Below, one piece after another: positions 26,001 to 39,900 of a stretch of 64,000 nt of DNA. Location of the stretch: the NCBI GenBank assembly GCA_921293015.1, contig OV121088.1, forward strand, positions 30,975,645 through 31,039,644. The letters run 5' to 3'. The stretch comes from Phorcus lineatus (taxonomy: Eukaryota > Mollusca > Gastropoda > Trochida > Trochidae). The position numbers and the translations under genes are program-made. Numbering within the stretch: position 1 is the stretch's first letter; every line of letters starts with the position of its first letter. A model generated the notes under the pieces. That model saw only the letters and a list, made by a program, of their open reading frames with translations. It was not told where the DNA came from and did no database searches.

Positions 26001-29000
26001 GGGCAACGGTTAAATATTTCCAATTGACGCAACAGTCCAATTAGCTGTGCATAAAGTCCCTGTTTATAGAGGACAAGTTTGCCAGTGTATGTAACATTTG
26101 CATAAGAATTAACGCAACTTTAGGTCGCGAGTCGACAAAGACCTTTCCTTTGAACCAGGACATGTAGTTGTTTACAAATGAGGAGGGACATTTTCTCAAA
26201 TTAGCCGAAAAAACTTGAGACTTCTGCACTAAGAATGATCTTATTTCCTCAACTAGAGGAAGCAATTCCTGTAATCCTGAACAAATTATTTTGAGGCAAC
26301 AGCGAGAGTCATAACAGAATACAAGGTTGATACAAAGTATTTGAAAATTATTGTAACAAAATAGTTTTCAATAATAATATGCTTTTCTAAAAGAACCTTT
26401 TCTATGGGAGTTTCATAAATTTTCATGTTCAAAATCACACAAATTGAACTTGAATAACAATAACTCTTCAGGAAAATAAGAGTTAAAATATAATCAAAAT
26501 ACATATCCCCACAAAAATATACACTTTATAAACTAATATACTTAATCCATCTCACTCGGAAATCAATAAGAATTGATATTCATACCCACGAACTACTTAC
26601 ACCAGGTACTTATCACTGATTGGTTCAATAACAGAGGTCAAGAGGTCAAGTCCAGAAAATCCTCCAATTGATGAGTATCTAGAGCACAACTGACATATTT
26701 GTGCCTAACAGAAGATAGATGGGGAAATAATTTGGTAGCCCTCACTTAGTGACTGAGAAATCAATGTATAAGTGACTAGATCTCCACTCGGTGCTACAAA
26801 TAGAAGCACTTCAGCAGAACCGATCAATAACTGGGTTCTTGAAAACTGGCACTTGTTTTGGAATTTTTGTAATGAAATTTAGGAATCAAATTTTGCATTA
26901 AAAAATTCATAAAAACTTTCAAATCAAAATATTGATTTTTGTTAACCTTACAGAAAAATCAATAATATATATATATTTGTTTGATTGTCAAGGTTAATCT
27001 AGACCATATTTAAATCATTGAAACAATCTAAAAATATAATAATGATAATTTATAAAAAATATAAATCAATAGTGTGATATGGAATGAGACAATTTTTTTT
27101 TTCAAAAAGCCAAAGTAAATTTTACAAATAATTTTTGGGGAACCAACCTAGTTCTCGACCACTATTATAAACATTGAAATCACTCTTAAAATTTTGAGAA
27201 AAACTGAGTTAAAATAATTGTTACGAGGATCATTGGATTTGTTTACACAATGCCCTTATGTAGTTTCAATTCAACAATGGGTGTGGCTTATTGCTGGATG
27301 GGTGTCCCTAGGTAACTATATAAACTAAAAGTGTAGGAATCTGTGTCTTAACAAAGACATAATTTGTCATATCATGCTTGAAATGTATCGTATTACAGGG
27401 ATTGGGAAAGGCACCCTTGACAATGGGCCATTGTTAAAGCTTATAATCAATCATTTCATTTTGAATAGGCCCTTTCCTATGGTAGCAATGGTAAAATTAC
27501 TTTTTTCAATGGGCAAATTCTTCATCCAATGTGCAAAATGGCCCAAATGGCCCATGGCCCCTGCCATTCCCAAGCGCTTGTATTAAATCATCATTTGATC
27601 ATAACACATAAATTTGGTAAATGTACTTTTACCCAAGGCTCCAGATAATTATTTGGACTCAGGGGTATTTCACCCCTTCGAAATAAAAATTGAGGAGAAA
27701 AATTACCACAAGAAATAAACTAGGAGTATTTCAAGGTTTATTATATGTTAGATCCTCATTGCAAGTTAGCATCTTTGTTGATGTTAGTCGTTGATCTTTA
27801 AATAAACAAGTGATTTCTCTTTGACGAAATATAAAATCGGCAATCTTTGTTTACATACAGGTCGGCATCAAGTGGACTACTATTTGAGATGTAAAGATCA
27901 GACATGTAGAAATGAAATTTTATTTTGATTAATCACGATTACTCCTGTAAACAAATTTTTAAAATTTAATATCTGACTCGTATTCTTTGAAAGTTGTGCG
28001 TATCTGTTACTCATTGATTTCATTCTTAATGCATAAATCTGAAATAACCGTGCATATTTTACGCAAATATGCATCTTATCTTGAGCCCAGTTTACCTGGC
28101 ATACATTTGAATCATAGACCGAACAAATACCAATGTTAAAACCAACCATATTATGAGGAATGAAAGTTTCAAAATATTGAACATGGTTGATTTTAATCAG
28201 ATTGGTATTTGTTCGGTCTATGATTAAAATTTATATCTGGCTCTTTCAGTTATTAAACAAACAACTCACTATCAAAAAACAAAATTTGTGATTGTATGAA
28301 TTAAATCAAAGATAAACCCAAATCTCTTAATGAAGGGACCTTGAGCAAAATTGTTTACCTAGACATGGGACAATCCTAGCAATTGATCCGCTATCGAATG
28401 TGGGTTTAAACAAACACAGACAGACACACGACGCACTTGACGGATAAGATACGGCTCGATTTGTTTGATTTTGTCACTTGACACATGAAATATGAATGGG
28501 CCGTGATAACCTGTCATGGAAAGAGCCCAGAGAACAAGCCATATCCTATGTGATAAGATGATAAATAAACGAAAATTGAAATTGATTGAAAACATAAAAT
28601 AAATGTATTCATAACTATTTCATAGTTTTACTGCTACTTGTTTTGAAGTTAAGTACAAACAAAAGATAACCTCTCTTCACCAATGTCGATAGCAGTTATG
28701 GTTTTATTTTCCCCAGGGAGTGAGAATGCGACAGAATTGACTCACTGTTACCCTTTTTTGTCCAATTTTATTCCAGGTAGTACACCATATATGAATAAAG
28801 TGGCAAAGTGGAAGATACCACTTTAAAAAAAAACAACCAAAAAATACAAGGGTACCTTTGAACCATTGTAACAAAGGGAAATAATAGGGTACTTCTATCG
28901 AAATAAAAGCAACTAATATAAGGGTACCTTTGAACCATTGTAACAAAGGGAAATAATAGGGTACTTCTACCGAAATAAAAGCAACAAATACAAGGGTACC

Positions 29001-32000
29001 TTTGAACCATTGCAACAAAGGGAAATAAGGTACTTCTATCGAAATAAAAGCAACAAATACAAGGGTACCTTTGAACCATTGCAACAAAGGGAAATAATAA
29101 GGTACTTCTATCGAAATAAAAGCAACAAATACAAGGGTACCTTTGAACCATTGCAACAAAGGGAAATAATAAGGTACTTCTATCGAAATAAAAGCAACAA
29201 ATACAAGGGTACCTTTGAACCATTGCAACAAAGGGAAATAATAAGGTACTTCTATCGAAATAAAAGCAACAAATACAAGGGTACCTTTGAACCATTGTAA
29301 TGAAGGGAAACACGTCTAATAATTATACTGAAAAAAAAGAAGGGTAACTCAAATCATTATTAATCTCATTTAAACATGTGGAAACCATTCATTGTACAAA
29401 GGAGTGTTGACAACATCCTCCATTGAGAGATAATGCTATTGTCACTAGGCGAATTAGGACTCTTATCTAAGAGGGGTCAGAAGCTCACAGACAGTGTTTG
29501 TTTGTTGAAGTTTCAAGGCTGTTTGATAACTCACGCTATTCATGCAAGTCAGCATTTTTTTCACAACTTGATTCAATGACCTTGCACAAACTAAAGTACT
29601 TGGCTATTGGATGTGACAATGATTTGAATCCAAATCAATATTTCACAGGTGCTCGGGCAATTTTCAAAATTATCCATACAAGTTTCATAAGGTCCTTGCT
29701 ACATTCATCAATTTACCCTTTGAAAACACAGTAACATATTCCTTGTGTTACTAAATAATGGAAACTAATAGTAAAGATAATAATTTTCTAAAAACATTAC
29801 AATGTATATTTTTAAAATTCAAAGTGGCAAGAGAAATTTGTATAAAAAAGGCAAATATCTATGTTAAGTTCGGATTATTGTGATATTAAAATAAAAGACC
29901 TGTAAAAGAGTTATTATAATGTGAAATAATTGCATAGGCAAAGAAGCAGCCGTCTCTTCTGAATAGCACTTTGAACCAACTTGGTTGACACTTCTCCATT
30001 GATGCAAAAATTGAAATTTATACTTTGTAGCAATATGAATGACATAATATCCTAACGAATTTATATCTAATTCTAAAAATGTTAAGTTAGCAGCTCCAGC
30101 GGTTGGGGAGGGGTTTGTTTGAAAATTCCTTTTGATCTAAAAAAATATATATCATAAAATTTGTGACCCCCAAGTGTGAATCCCAACCAAACTCCCCCCA
30201 TCCCCTTCAAAATAGCAAAACTCTGCGAACACAGGTAGCCACATAGTAATAAGGAACAAGTCTCAAGGTTTCACTTGCCTACCTTACTGAAGAGCAATAT
30301 AGAGAGGGGTTGTGATCAGCAAAAACAGAGAAGATTGAGCCTCTCTTTAAGGGAAGGGAGGTAACTCTGACCTGTATAGAAATTTTTTTTTAGAGAACTA
30401 TTGCTAATTTGACAGTTAATTTAAGCGCAAACAAATAAATTGACAACTGAAAGTTCAATCAAATCATATTTTCAAATTCACAACAGATGCAAGTGTTTAA
30501 GTATGGTTATTAAATTGACTAATCAATCTGGCAAATTTACAACAATAAACCTTTTTTACTTGATGAATTATCAGGATAATAAACCCGGTAAAAAAAACTT
30601 AAAAAATATTTTTTACCAGTATTTAAAGGGTTAAGGGCAGCATAGAAAGAACTTGTCAAAACAAGTCTATTCTCCCTTGTGAATGATACCCTAACACATG
30701 CTATTGCATCCAAAAAAAACCCAAAATGTCAACCAGATTATGAAAGCCATATGGCAAGCACAACACTAGAATGTAACCTAACTGCACTGCGTAAGGTCGT
30801 CCTGCTTTCCTCGTGATATATATGTTTTAAAAATTGTTACCGGTCTGAGGGAGAAGAAACAACTGCACTTTTAACATGCAAGTTATTGTTTCCATTTTTC
30901 TTTCAATAGCCACAATATGGCAACATAACTACTTGAACTATTTGAAGCAAGTCACCTTTAGATACGCTTGTTTTGATCAAGCGTACACGTACACCTAGTT
31001 CAAGGAAATCTTACTGATGCCAAATTTCATGAACCGTCTTCGAGTCTTTCAATGTTAATGTCAGACCAACTTGACATTAAAAGGTTAAATGTTTTTATAA
31101 TATACAGCACGAGGGCATATGGGTAATACCTGTCTATTATCAGAGGTTAATCAAATTAAATTAAATTAATACTCGTGTTCTTTATGTGATAAAAAAAATT
31201 CTTTGCATGTTGCTTGTGTTATGTATTCCTACTTCAAAACAAGGTTTAGATTTTCAAATATAATCTCATCTCATGAACAAATTTGGGATATACCATTCCA
31301 CTTGTTTAAGGAGCACATAGGCTGCCTGTTAATATTTTTTAGTAAATTGTGATAAGAGTATTAAAAAAAAAAAATCTGGTTTAAGAACCTCTTCGAAATT
31401 ATATTCAAAGAACATTTTGAATATGATAATTCATGAACATTTTAAATCAACTTAACAGAAAACATATGTAAAGGTGATTGGCATTTAATATCAGAAGACA
31501 AATTTTGGTTATAATGAACTTACAAAATAGTTAAAGGGAGATAACTCCAACTTACCCTGTGTCCAAAGTTTCCTCCTCTACAAGCACCCCATCAGTGTTT
31601 TCATTGACTCGCAGAAAGACATAACTATCAAGATTTGGCTGGATTACTGAAATAAATCAAAACTGACACTCTTTAAATATAAATAACAAAATAATTATTA
31701 AATTTGATCTTACTTTAAAGACCCTGCTAAAGAACTGAGGAAAAAGTCAAAGGGAAATAATTTCCATTTTTTCTGAATTATCTGCCTTGATGGTTTCATT
31801 TACTTACCTAAAAGGGGCAGTTAATTGCACATTTTTTGAAAGACTTATCTCTTCAATTTTTGCACTAAGAGTAGTTCATCTAAAATGCATTATCTTCAGA
31901 GTGTCAAACCGTGTCATTACTCAACCTTGTCATCTGTAGATGTAAAGGAAATAATCATGTCTCAAGCAAAAACCACTAGCAAACATTTTCATGCAAAGAC

Positions 32001-33912
32001 CTTTTAAATGCTTGAGGTAGGGAAATCAATGTGCATAATTTAACGCATCATGGTATGTTTAATTCAAAACTGCTTCAAATTGGAAATTTTTTTATTTACT
32101 TTTTTTTGTACATTTCATTGAGCAATAATAATACCCCTAAACAACAAGAATTGAATTTAATAGTGAATAATTAGTACAGCATGTTTTAATGAGATTGATA
32201 TCTGATTGTACATGAGTACTGAGTGAATCATGTAATGTATTAATTGTATGAGGGTTTATACACCCACTCCATGAGCCTCGCCATATTGACAAATACAACT
32301 TAATTCAATCGAAGACAGATTTTATCGTCATTTATTGTTACAGGCTGCTGGATCACTTTATCAAAAGCACACCAGTGCTTTTCTTCTTTTAGAGAAAATC
32401 TTTTTCATAAGAATTATTTTCAGGTAATTTATTTCACATATCAAAAATGCACCAAATTGTATGATAAGACAGATTTTGTTTAATAGAACAATTAAGATTT
32501 TTTACTTACTAGACTGTGTTGTTGATAATGTTTGCAAATTTGCTGGCATGTGACGTAAAGCTATATCTTTTAAGTGGTTATCGAGACTTTGTTGATATCT
32601 GAAAATAAAATGATATTATTTATTAAATGCATAACATGTTTATAAAACAAGAATCACAAATAGATAAGAATGATAAATTTATTCCAGAGTCTAGCATCAT
32701 TTATTCATTGGAAAGGACCCATAAAAATTCAGGCTCTCGGCCTATGGTATACAATGCTTTTTATTCTTGTACTAACAGCTTACTTTTTTAAGCACTTGCA
32801 TAATTTGCTCAAACCTACAAATAATTATTTGACAACTCACCTAAAATCTTGTTCAGACTCCCAAGACCTTGTGAAAAAGAGTCTTTGGTCTTGGCAGATC
32901 ATAATTGTGGATTTATAATTAAATTCACATTGAAGTTTTTTCTCATTGGAAAGACAAACCACTTAACCCTTCCAACCCAAAGAGACCAGTAACAGATACA
33001 TTTTCTGACATTAGGAGGCGCCGCTTGACGACCTGTCTAAATTAAGTTTCGTTTAAGGATAGCAACATGGGGATCCACTGAAGGATACTGAGACGGTACT
33101 AACAGAAGTTGGGTAGAAATTAAATAGAGGAAAGAGCCGCCACCAACCCCAGCAGTTCTCCGAAAAAAAGCCAGAAAAATTATGTTACATGTTTTGGAGT
33201 CAGTTGACTCCTTTATCAGACCTCAGATACATTTTCTACCTAGTGTCAGGCCTGTACAGAAGAAAGAGTTAATGGAACTACCCATCTAAATAATACATAA
33301 AAAGATTTTAACATTAGGTGTAGAGCTGTGCAGATGTATCTTAGTATCAAGAATCGTGATATTGGAGCTGACGATTTTGATGATTTACTTATCATGAGAC
33401 GGCCTCTGTATCATGATACGTAATGTTGACTTTAAATCGTCTAGTTTGCCGTAAAAATTTAGATGCTTGTCAAAAGTTAATCTTTCTTTTTATCAAAAAT
33501 ACCTGAAATGTGTTTCGCAATTCGAATTGTATCGTAATAAGATATCATGATATGTATCGTATCATGAAATATCTGTATCGTCACACCTAGATTTAGGAGT
33601 ACATTTAAGTTTTAATGAGTTATTGATAATTGATCTCTTTAAGCGCAACTCACTCTCTAGCGAAGGTATATTCTGCGGGTGATAACAAGGGATTGTCTTC
33701 GTCCTTCTGTTGGTCTGAGCACTGCAGTATGTGTCCCGTGTGTTTCTCTATCTGTAATTTGCATTTAGAGTGTTACATTCCATGAATCAATAAAATAAAG
33801 TCTGTCCTTCAGTCTTTAACCCTCTAATATTTAGCAAACATTAGATTTTTTTCTACAATTTTCAATTGAAACTTTCAAGAAAACACACTTTTGTTATGAC
33901 TAGTTTTCATGC

Positions 33913-33961
<49 letters not shown>

Positions 33962-36900
33962 TATTGCCCTGAAAGGACTTCAGTTTGTATAATTAGAGCT
34001 TGAACATACAGGAACATATATGTGACACATAAGCAAACACATCATATTAATTCAAAGATCATTTAACAGACAAACGCTTTGTGAGAGAGGTGAGATGAGT
34101 TGGTGTTTAACGCAGCTTTCAAGATTATTTCACTTATATTGCGGCCGCTAGTATTAATGCAGGGGGAAAGCCCGCAACACCATTGTGGCTATGCATTGCG
34201 GTGAAAACCTGCGCGCATTGGCTGGAACTAGCGAACCATGGGTGGTACATTCAGTGTAGCATTGCACCCAATCCTGACTGCGTGTTGAACAGTTCTCCAC
34301 TGCAGACAAAGTTGCCGAGCCTCTGGCGGGATTCAAACCATGGACCTCTTGATCCAAAGCCAAACGCGCTGACCACTGTGCTATCCCGCCCCTTTGACAC
34401 GTTTGATATACTTAGATATTGCAAAGATGTTACTGTGAAAACTTCAACATAGTTAACAACAAATGAGAAATTATGACCATAGACAGACTTTCAATAATCT
34501 TTCAATCTATACTATACATCAAGTTTAGAATGTTTTTAACAAAACAGTGAATTCTGAATTACGGTACGTACCTTTTCTAATCTTAATCTTAAATAGCTGC
34601 TCAATATGTAGCGGATTCTGTCAATCTGTGAGAAAAATTGCAGGCATATTATTTATAGAAGATATATCTATAGTTAACTATTCCATCAATTCATCACCAA
34701 AAGAACATAAGGAAATCAACTGCAGTCAACTGCGCTAAGTACTCTTGTGTCTCTCCTCACTTTTCTATGTCTGCGCTCCTAATGTGTGCGACAGCTCTAT
34801 AAAATTCAGGGAAAACAGCAAACTTTCATAAAAAAAATTCAGGGAAAACAGCTTACTTTCATCAAAAGAGGACACTGCACTTTACAGGTTTTGGTGCTAA
34901 GTGGCAAGGTTTAAATTAGTCAATGATGAGTTTTTCCTTGCAGACAATGTTCAATCAAAGTTTGATTCAGTTGTGAAAACTAAGGAAAGATGTAAGTAAG
35001 TTGTTAGTCTCATTGAAGGAATAGTTTGCTGCAGAAGCATGGTCAGTTCCTGAGTTCAACTGAAAAACATTATTTGTAGACTGGACTGGGCAACATTAAA
35101 GTTAAATATTGACTATCGTGATTCAAACTTGTTCTGTCTAGGGCTTTCCTCTTCATATGGTCTGACCGCAGCCTCATGTAGCACATGTTATCAAATGAGG
35201 TGAGGTGAAATGGGGTTCAATGGCCCTTTCAAAAGTATTTCACTCATAATGCGGCCGCTAGTATTATTGCAGGGAGAAAGCAGGCAACAACATTATTTTG
35301 CTATGCATTGCGGAGAAACCTGCGAGCATTGGCTCGAACTAGCAAACCATGGGTGGTACTGCGCTGAAATTCAGTGTAGCATTGTACCCAAACCTGACTG
35401 CGTGTAGAACAGTTCTCTACTGCAGACAAAGTTGCCGAGCCTGTTGGGATTCCAACCATGGACCTCTTGATCCGAAGCTGAACGCTCTAACCACTGCACT
35501 ATCCCTGCCTCCTGTTGTCACGTAATCTGAGCTAAACAATCACAATGCCTCCAGAAAACGCATTAGGCGTAAGTAATTAGGGGTAAGTAACTCCCTTGCT
35601 ACTTTCAGTACACTTTATCCCTACCATCCTTCTTTCTGACGCGACGATGTGATGACTAGGTTTTGTCTGCTCTAAACTAAAGTCAGAACATGACCTATTT
35701 GTGTCTGCGATGGGACCTTGTGAGGAGGAAAGGCAAGGAACAGAACGAGTTTATTTTATAAACTCATTATTTTCAAACATAATTACTCATAACATGGTCA
35801 GTTTTAATCAGACTGATACTTTGTAAGCCATTATTTTGAAATTCCTCTAACCTTATCAAGACTTCATAGGGTGAAATAAGGCAAAATAAGTGATTCAGAT
35901 TCAGAATCTGAACTATTGCTACACTTCAACAATCTATACTCCCATATTGTGGTAGCGGGTACTTCACTTCCAAGATATAATTTCACTTATCTGATTGGCA
36001 AAAGGAATTCGCATGATGAGTTCTTGTATATTTGCTCTCATCAGCAAATAAAAGTCACATCAATTGATTACAAATCAAAGACTTATCGCTGACATTTAGT
36101 TTGGCTGCTCCTATGATACAGCAGACAGAAATTTGCAAAGAGGTCCGAGAACTTGTTCCCAAAATTTCAGCAAACTCACCGATTTCTAAGTTACGAGCAT
36201 GTAAAATTCAAGGTTTGCATAAAATTCTGAATTTTAACACTGTGCAGCCATTTTTCTATACACATCCCTCACTTTGACAAGAAAAGTTCAGTGGTCATTG
36301 AATTATTTTGGACAATTCTTGTCAGATAGGACCCTAAACAATTATGAAAGTGTATTTTTACAAATTTTGATAAAACCCTTACCAAAAGGGTGTCAAGGTA
36401 CAAGACTGTATGATACTGAAAATATTTACTGCATATACCGGTATTAATCTAGAAAATTAAGATTAAAGAATGTGACTTTATTCCTTTCATAAAACATATT
36501 TTAGTCATGAATTACATCTATATTACGAGCATACTCCCTGAACATAAGTATCTACATAAAGACCTACGTTAATGATGTTTAAATCAATTTATGTAAACTA
36601 AACGTTTATATTTCACAACTGATATCTTGTTACCTCCATCCTATGTATGCTTATTTTGAAATCTCCTTTCTTGGCAGAGCGGATGTTTTCTTCCATGGCG
36701 GTTATCTGTTCCAACATGCAATCTACCAGGTCAGTCTTTGCTTCAAGCAAATCTGGGGAGAATTTCTCATTAAGCCATGCCTGAAACATCAAATAGTTAC
36801 ATTAATGAGGTGTCTATTTGAGAAAGTTATTGCAGGGTATGTAACCAGCACCAGGCCTATGGACAATGGTTAGTGAAAAAGATGCTAGGCTTGTGAGGTG

Positions 36901-39900
36901 AGGTGATTCAGGGTTTAACACCACTTTCAAGATTATTTCACCTATGTCTTAATGCAGGGAGAAAGCTATTTGCTGAAACTAGAGAACCATGGGGAGTACT
37001 GCGCTGAAATTCAGCATTGCACCCAAACCTAAGTGCGTGTAGAACAGTTTACTCTTGATCCAAGCTGACCACACTAACCACTGCGCTATCCTGCCCCCAA
37101 TAGGCTTGAAAACTGGAAATAGAATCCACAGTCATCAACATCCCCAGCCAGATTGACTCCCATTTTAACTTATCCTGTTTCAAATCAGATTGTTTTAAAT
37201 GTTGACCATTTGCTCCACACGGTGATGATATAAGCTTATGTGAGGTGAGGTGATTTTGTGTTTTAACAGCGCTTTGAAGAGTTTTTCGATATAAACTTAA
37301 ACTAACGGCCTTTGATAAGCAAAATTTTATTATGGCCAGCGCTCAATATAAATTTGTCACAGGCAAGCTTAATTTTCTCCTTGCAATTTTGTTTTAAGCA
37401 TTTCAACGATTTTAGTTGTTGTTCAAAAAAGAAGGAAAAATTCAAAGCCCTATTGGTTACAACAGTTACAGTCCATCTTACATTGGCCTGAAAGAGGAGT
37501 ATCCCATTGACCTTTTGCATGCAACGGAAAGAACTTTAAATGAACCATTTGCCATCTCAAACTGGCCTTACTATGCAAATCAACAATTCTGTTAGACAGT
37601 AGGTTGCAGAACTTTGAAAAAGCAAATATTCAGTTTTCAATAACATTGTGTTGGCTCGTGCATTATAAAAACTTCAAAGGACTTTTTATTAGTCAACTCG
37701 CGATAGTCCGGCAACCAATAATCCGAATCTCGCAGTATCCGAACGGTAGCAAGCTGTAACCAAACTAATCTCCATATAAACTCACTAAATGTTGATTCAT
37801 TAATCCGTTGATTCAGTCTCCGAATCCGAACCCTGATTAGCTGTAACGGATTAGTTAATTACAGCTATTTCTGCTTCATTAATCCGATGGTTCATCAAAG
37901 CGTTCGGTAATCCCCTAGACAAGCGAGCACCACACTGATTGAATAGTTAAACATCAATGACAGTGGATTGACACGGGAGTTGAGCCGTGTCAGCAGTTTG
38001 TGACTGTAATAAATTGAGATGTCTCACTTTGTGTATCAAAGGTTTGTGATTGTAATAAATTGAAATTTCTCATTTTGTGTGATAATTATAAATATGTGTC
38101 GTCTGTCTGTAGATTTGGTTCATTTCAGTAGTCCGAACATTTCACTATCCGAACGTTTTTGATGAAAAATGGAAGTGTTCGGATTATCGAAGTCTGACTG
38201 TATTTGTGAAGAAAGTTGATGGATGGTGGGGATGGATCAAAATTTGAGTCTCCCTGTATGTGGAACACAGATGACACCTGGAGACTCAGTGCTACATATT
38301 CAAGACCTAGATTTTCGAAACTCTCCTAGTACTAAGATTGCCGTAAGTACCATACATTAACATTGGCTATCTTAGCACTAAGAGAGCTTCGAAAATCTAG
38401 GTCCAGATCTGATGTCATGGTGGAAGCACTCTCCTAAGATACTAAATAAATTTAAAAAGACCTCAAAATATGCCTCAATGAGGCACAATTTCCTTCATTT
38501 GATTTGGCATTCACAAGTGTCAAAAGTACATATATGATGAATTTCATTCAAAACATCTAACACTTTCATTATAAATTGCCAATTATTAATTAAATAGCAA
38601 TTGTTATATTTTTAGGAAAATCAAACGAGACCCTGATTTTTATGCCACAGATGAAATAACCTGTATATTTTACATGAATGCAAGTTATGTTACATTTCCA
38701 ACACCATCCACTCAAATATATTCTACCTGCTTTAGATAACTTTTCAAAATTACTTTTGAAAATTGATGTGTGTTAGTATCCAGTTTTCAAGGCTCCAGAT
38801 AAGATGCGTATGTGCGTAGAATATGCACGGATGATTCATTCGATTTCAAAACAAAGCTTCAATACTACATTTCTGATCTTTACACCTCGAAAAATAGCCT
38901 GATTGATGGCAACCTTTTGGAAACCAAAGGTTATTGAATTTATCTGACTGATCTCATTTTATCATTATCCATGCTCGGGCGGCACACTCGTATGATGCAA
39001 GCCCTTATACGGCGTAAGTTGCATGCCTATCATTGAGTGCCAGAACTAAGTTTGGACCTAAGGAAATAAATTAGAAGATAAATAGTTGCGTTTGTAAAAT
39101 TACCTGGATTCATTGTTATTCAACACCTGCAAATTAGTTTAAAACCAACGGCGTCAGCCCTGAGTTTTCAATCAACATCTAAACTTAAAACTAGGGGTTT
39201 AACGATAGATTGACTACCGACTTTTCGTGATAGTTGCTACGTCGCTGGTACTTTATTGATAGTAATTTTTAATTCATATTGACTGTATTGAAAGCCAAGC
39301 TAACTATCAATAGTTTGAATATTTAAGTCAATTAAGAGGTTTATATGAAACTTTAAGTGAAATTTGCCAAAAAAGTAACAACTGCAGTTTTTAGATTTGA
39401 AAAAATGCCAGGATTGATCCGTGAAAGCGTGATGATTTAATCGGAAAATGCAAGAATTATTCTTCTTTTTGCTATATGCTTTGGAAACTTCGGGCCGACT
39501 TCAAAATCATAAAGAAGCTATAACACTGATTATTACTTGAATTGTTGAATTATTGATTAACTCACACAATAGTAGGTTACGATAGGCTATCCCTTGTGGG
39601 TCAATACTCACTCCTACTTAAAACCATTTCTAATATCACTACCACGCCAATTAGCAATAAAATGCTTTTTTTCTGCAATTTAGAGAACAGGTGTTGCTAG
39701 TCCAGCATGCTAGATGTCTACTTTTGTCTGGGTCTAGGGTGGGAAGCCTATTTTATCGGTAGCAGCTTCCGGACAATTTTCATTTGGAAGGCTTTTGCCT
39801 TCTGAGTCAATAAATAAACAACAAACTTCAGTCTACTCGGATGGAAAGATAAACTCTTAAACTCTTAAACTATTATATCAAACTGCTGTCACTTCTCAGA

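Larger units (their letters stand above)
23082..31555 (-). other. SLD5 intron 6 (8.5 kb)
   Basis: The longest SLD5 intron. It holds two SINE copies (23945, 25390), a hairpin element (28111-28224) and a 72-bp minisatellite (28850-29313). The open frames in it (for example 26041-26265, 27374-27586 and 29498-29734) have no recognisable similarity. The rest is AT-rich and unremarkable. Confidence 0.85.
33752..34571 (-). other. SLD5 intron 3
   Basis: 820 bp, holding an (AAT)n microsatellite and a full SINE copy. Confidence 0.85.
34626..36633 (-). other. SLD5 intron 2
   Basis: About 2.0 kb, holding a short tandem duplication (34798-34862) and a full SINE (35197-35511). Confidence 0.85.

Noticed and set aside
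26041..26265. 74-residue minus-strand frame
   Set aside because: No recognised motif, no consistent flanking splice sites, and it is inside SLD5 intron 6.
28704..29313. Long repetitive open frames on both strands (about 175, 181 and 96 residues)
   Set aside because: They are generated by the 72-bp minisatellite whose period is a multiple of three. No start context, domain or codon signature supports a gene, and they lie within SLD5 intron 6.
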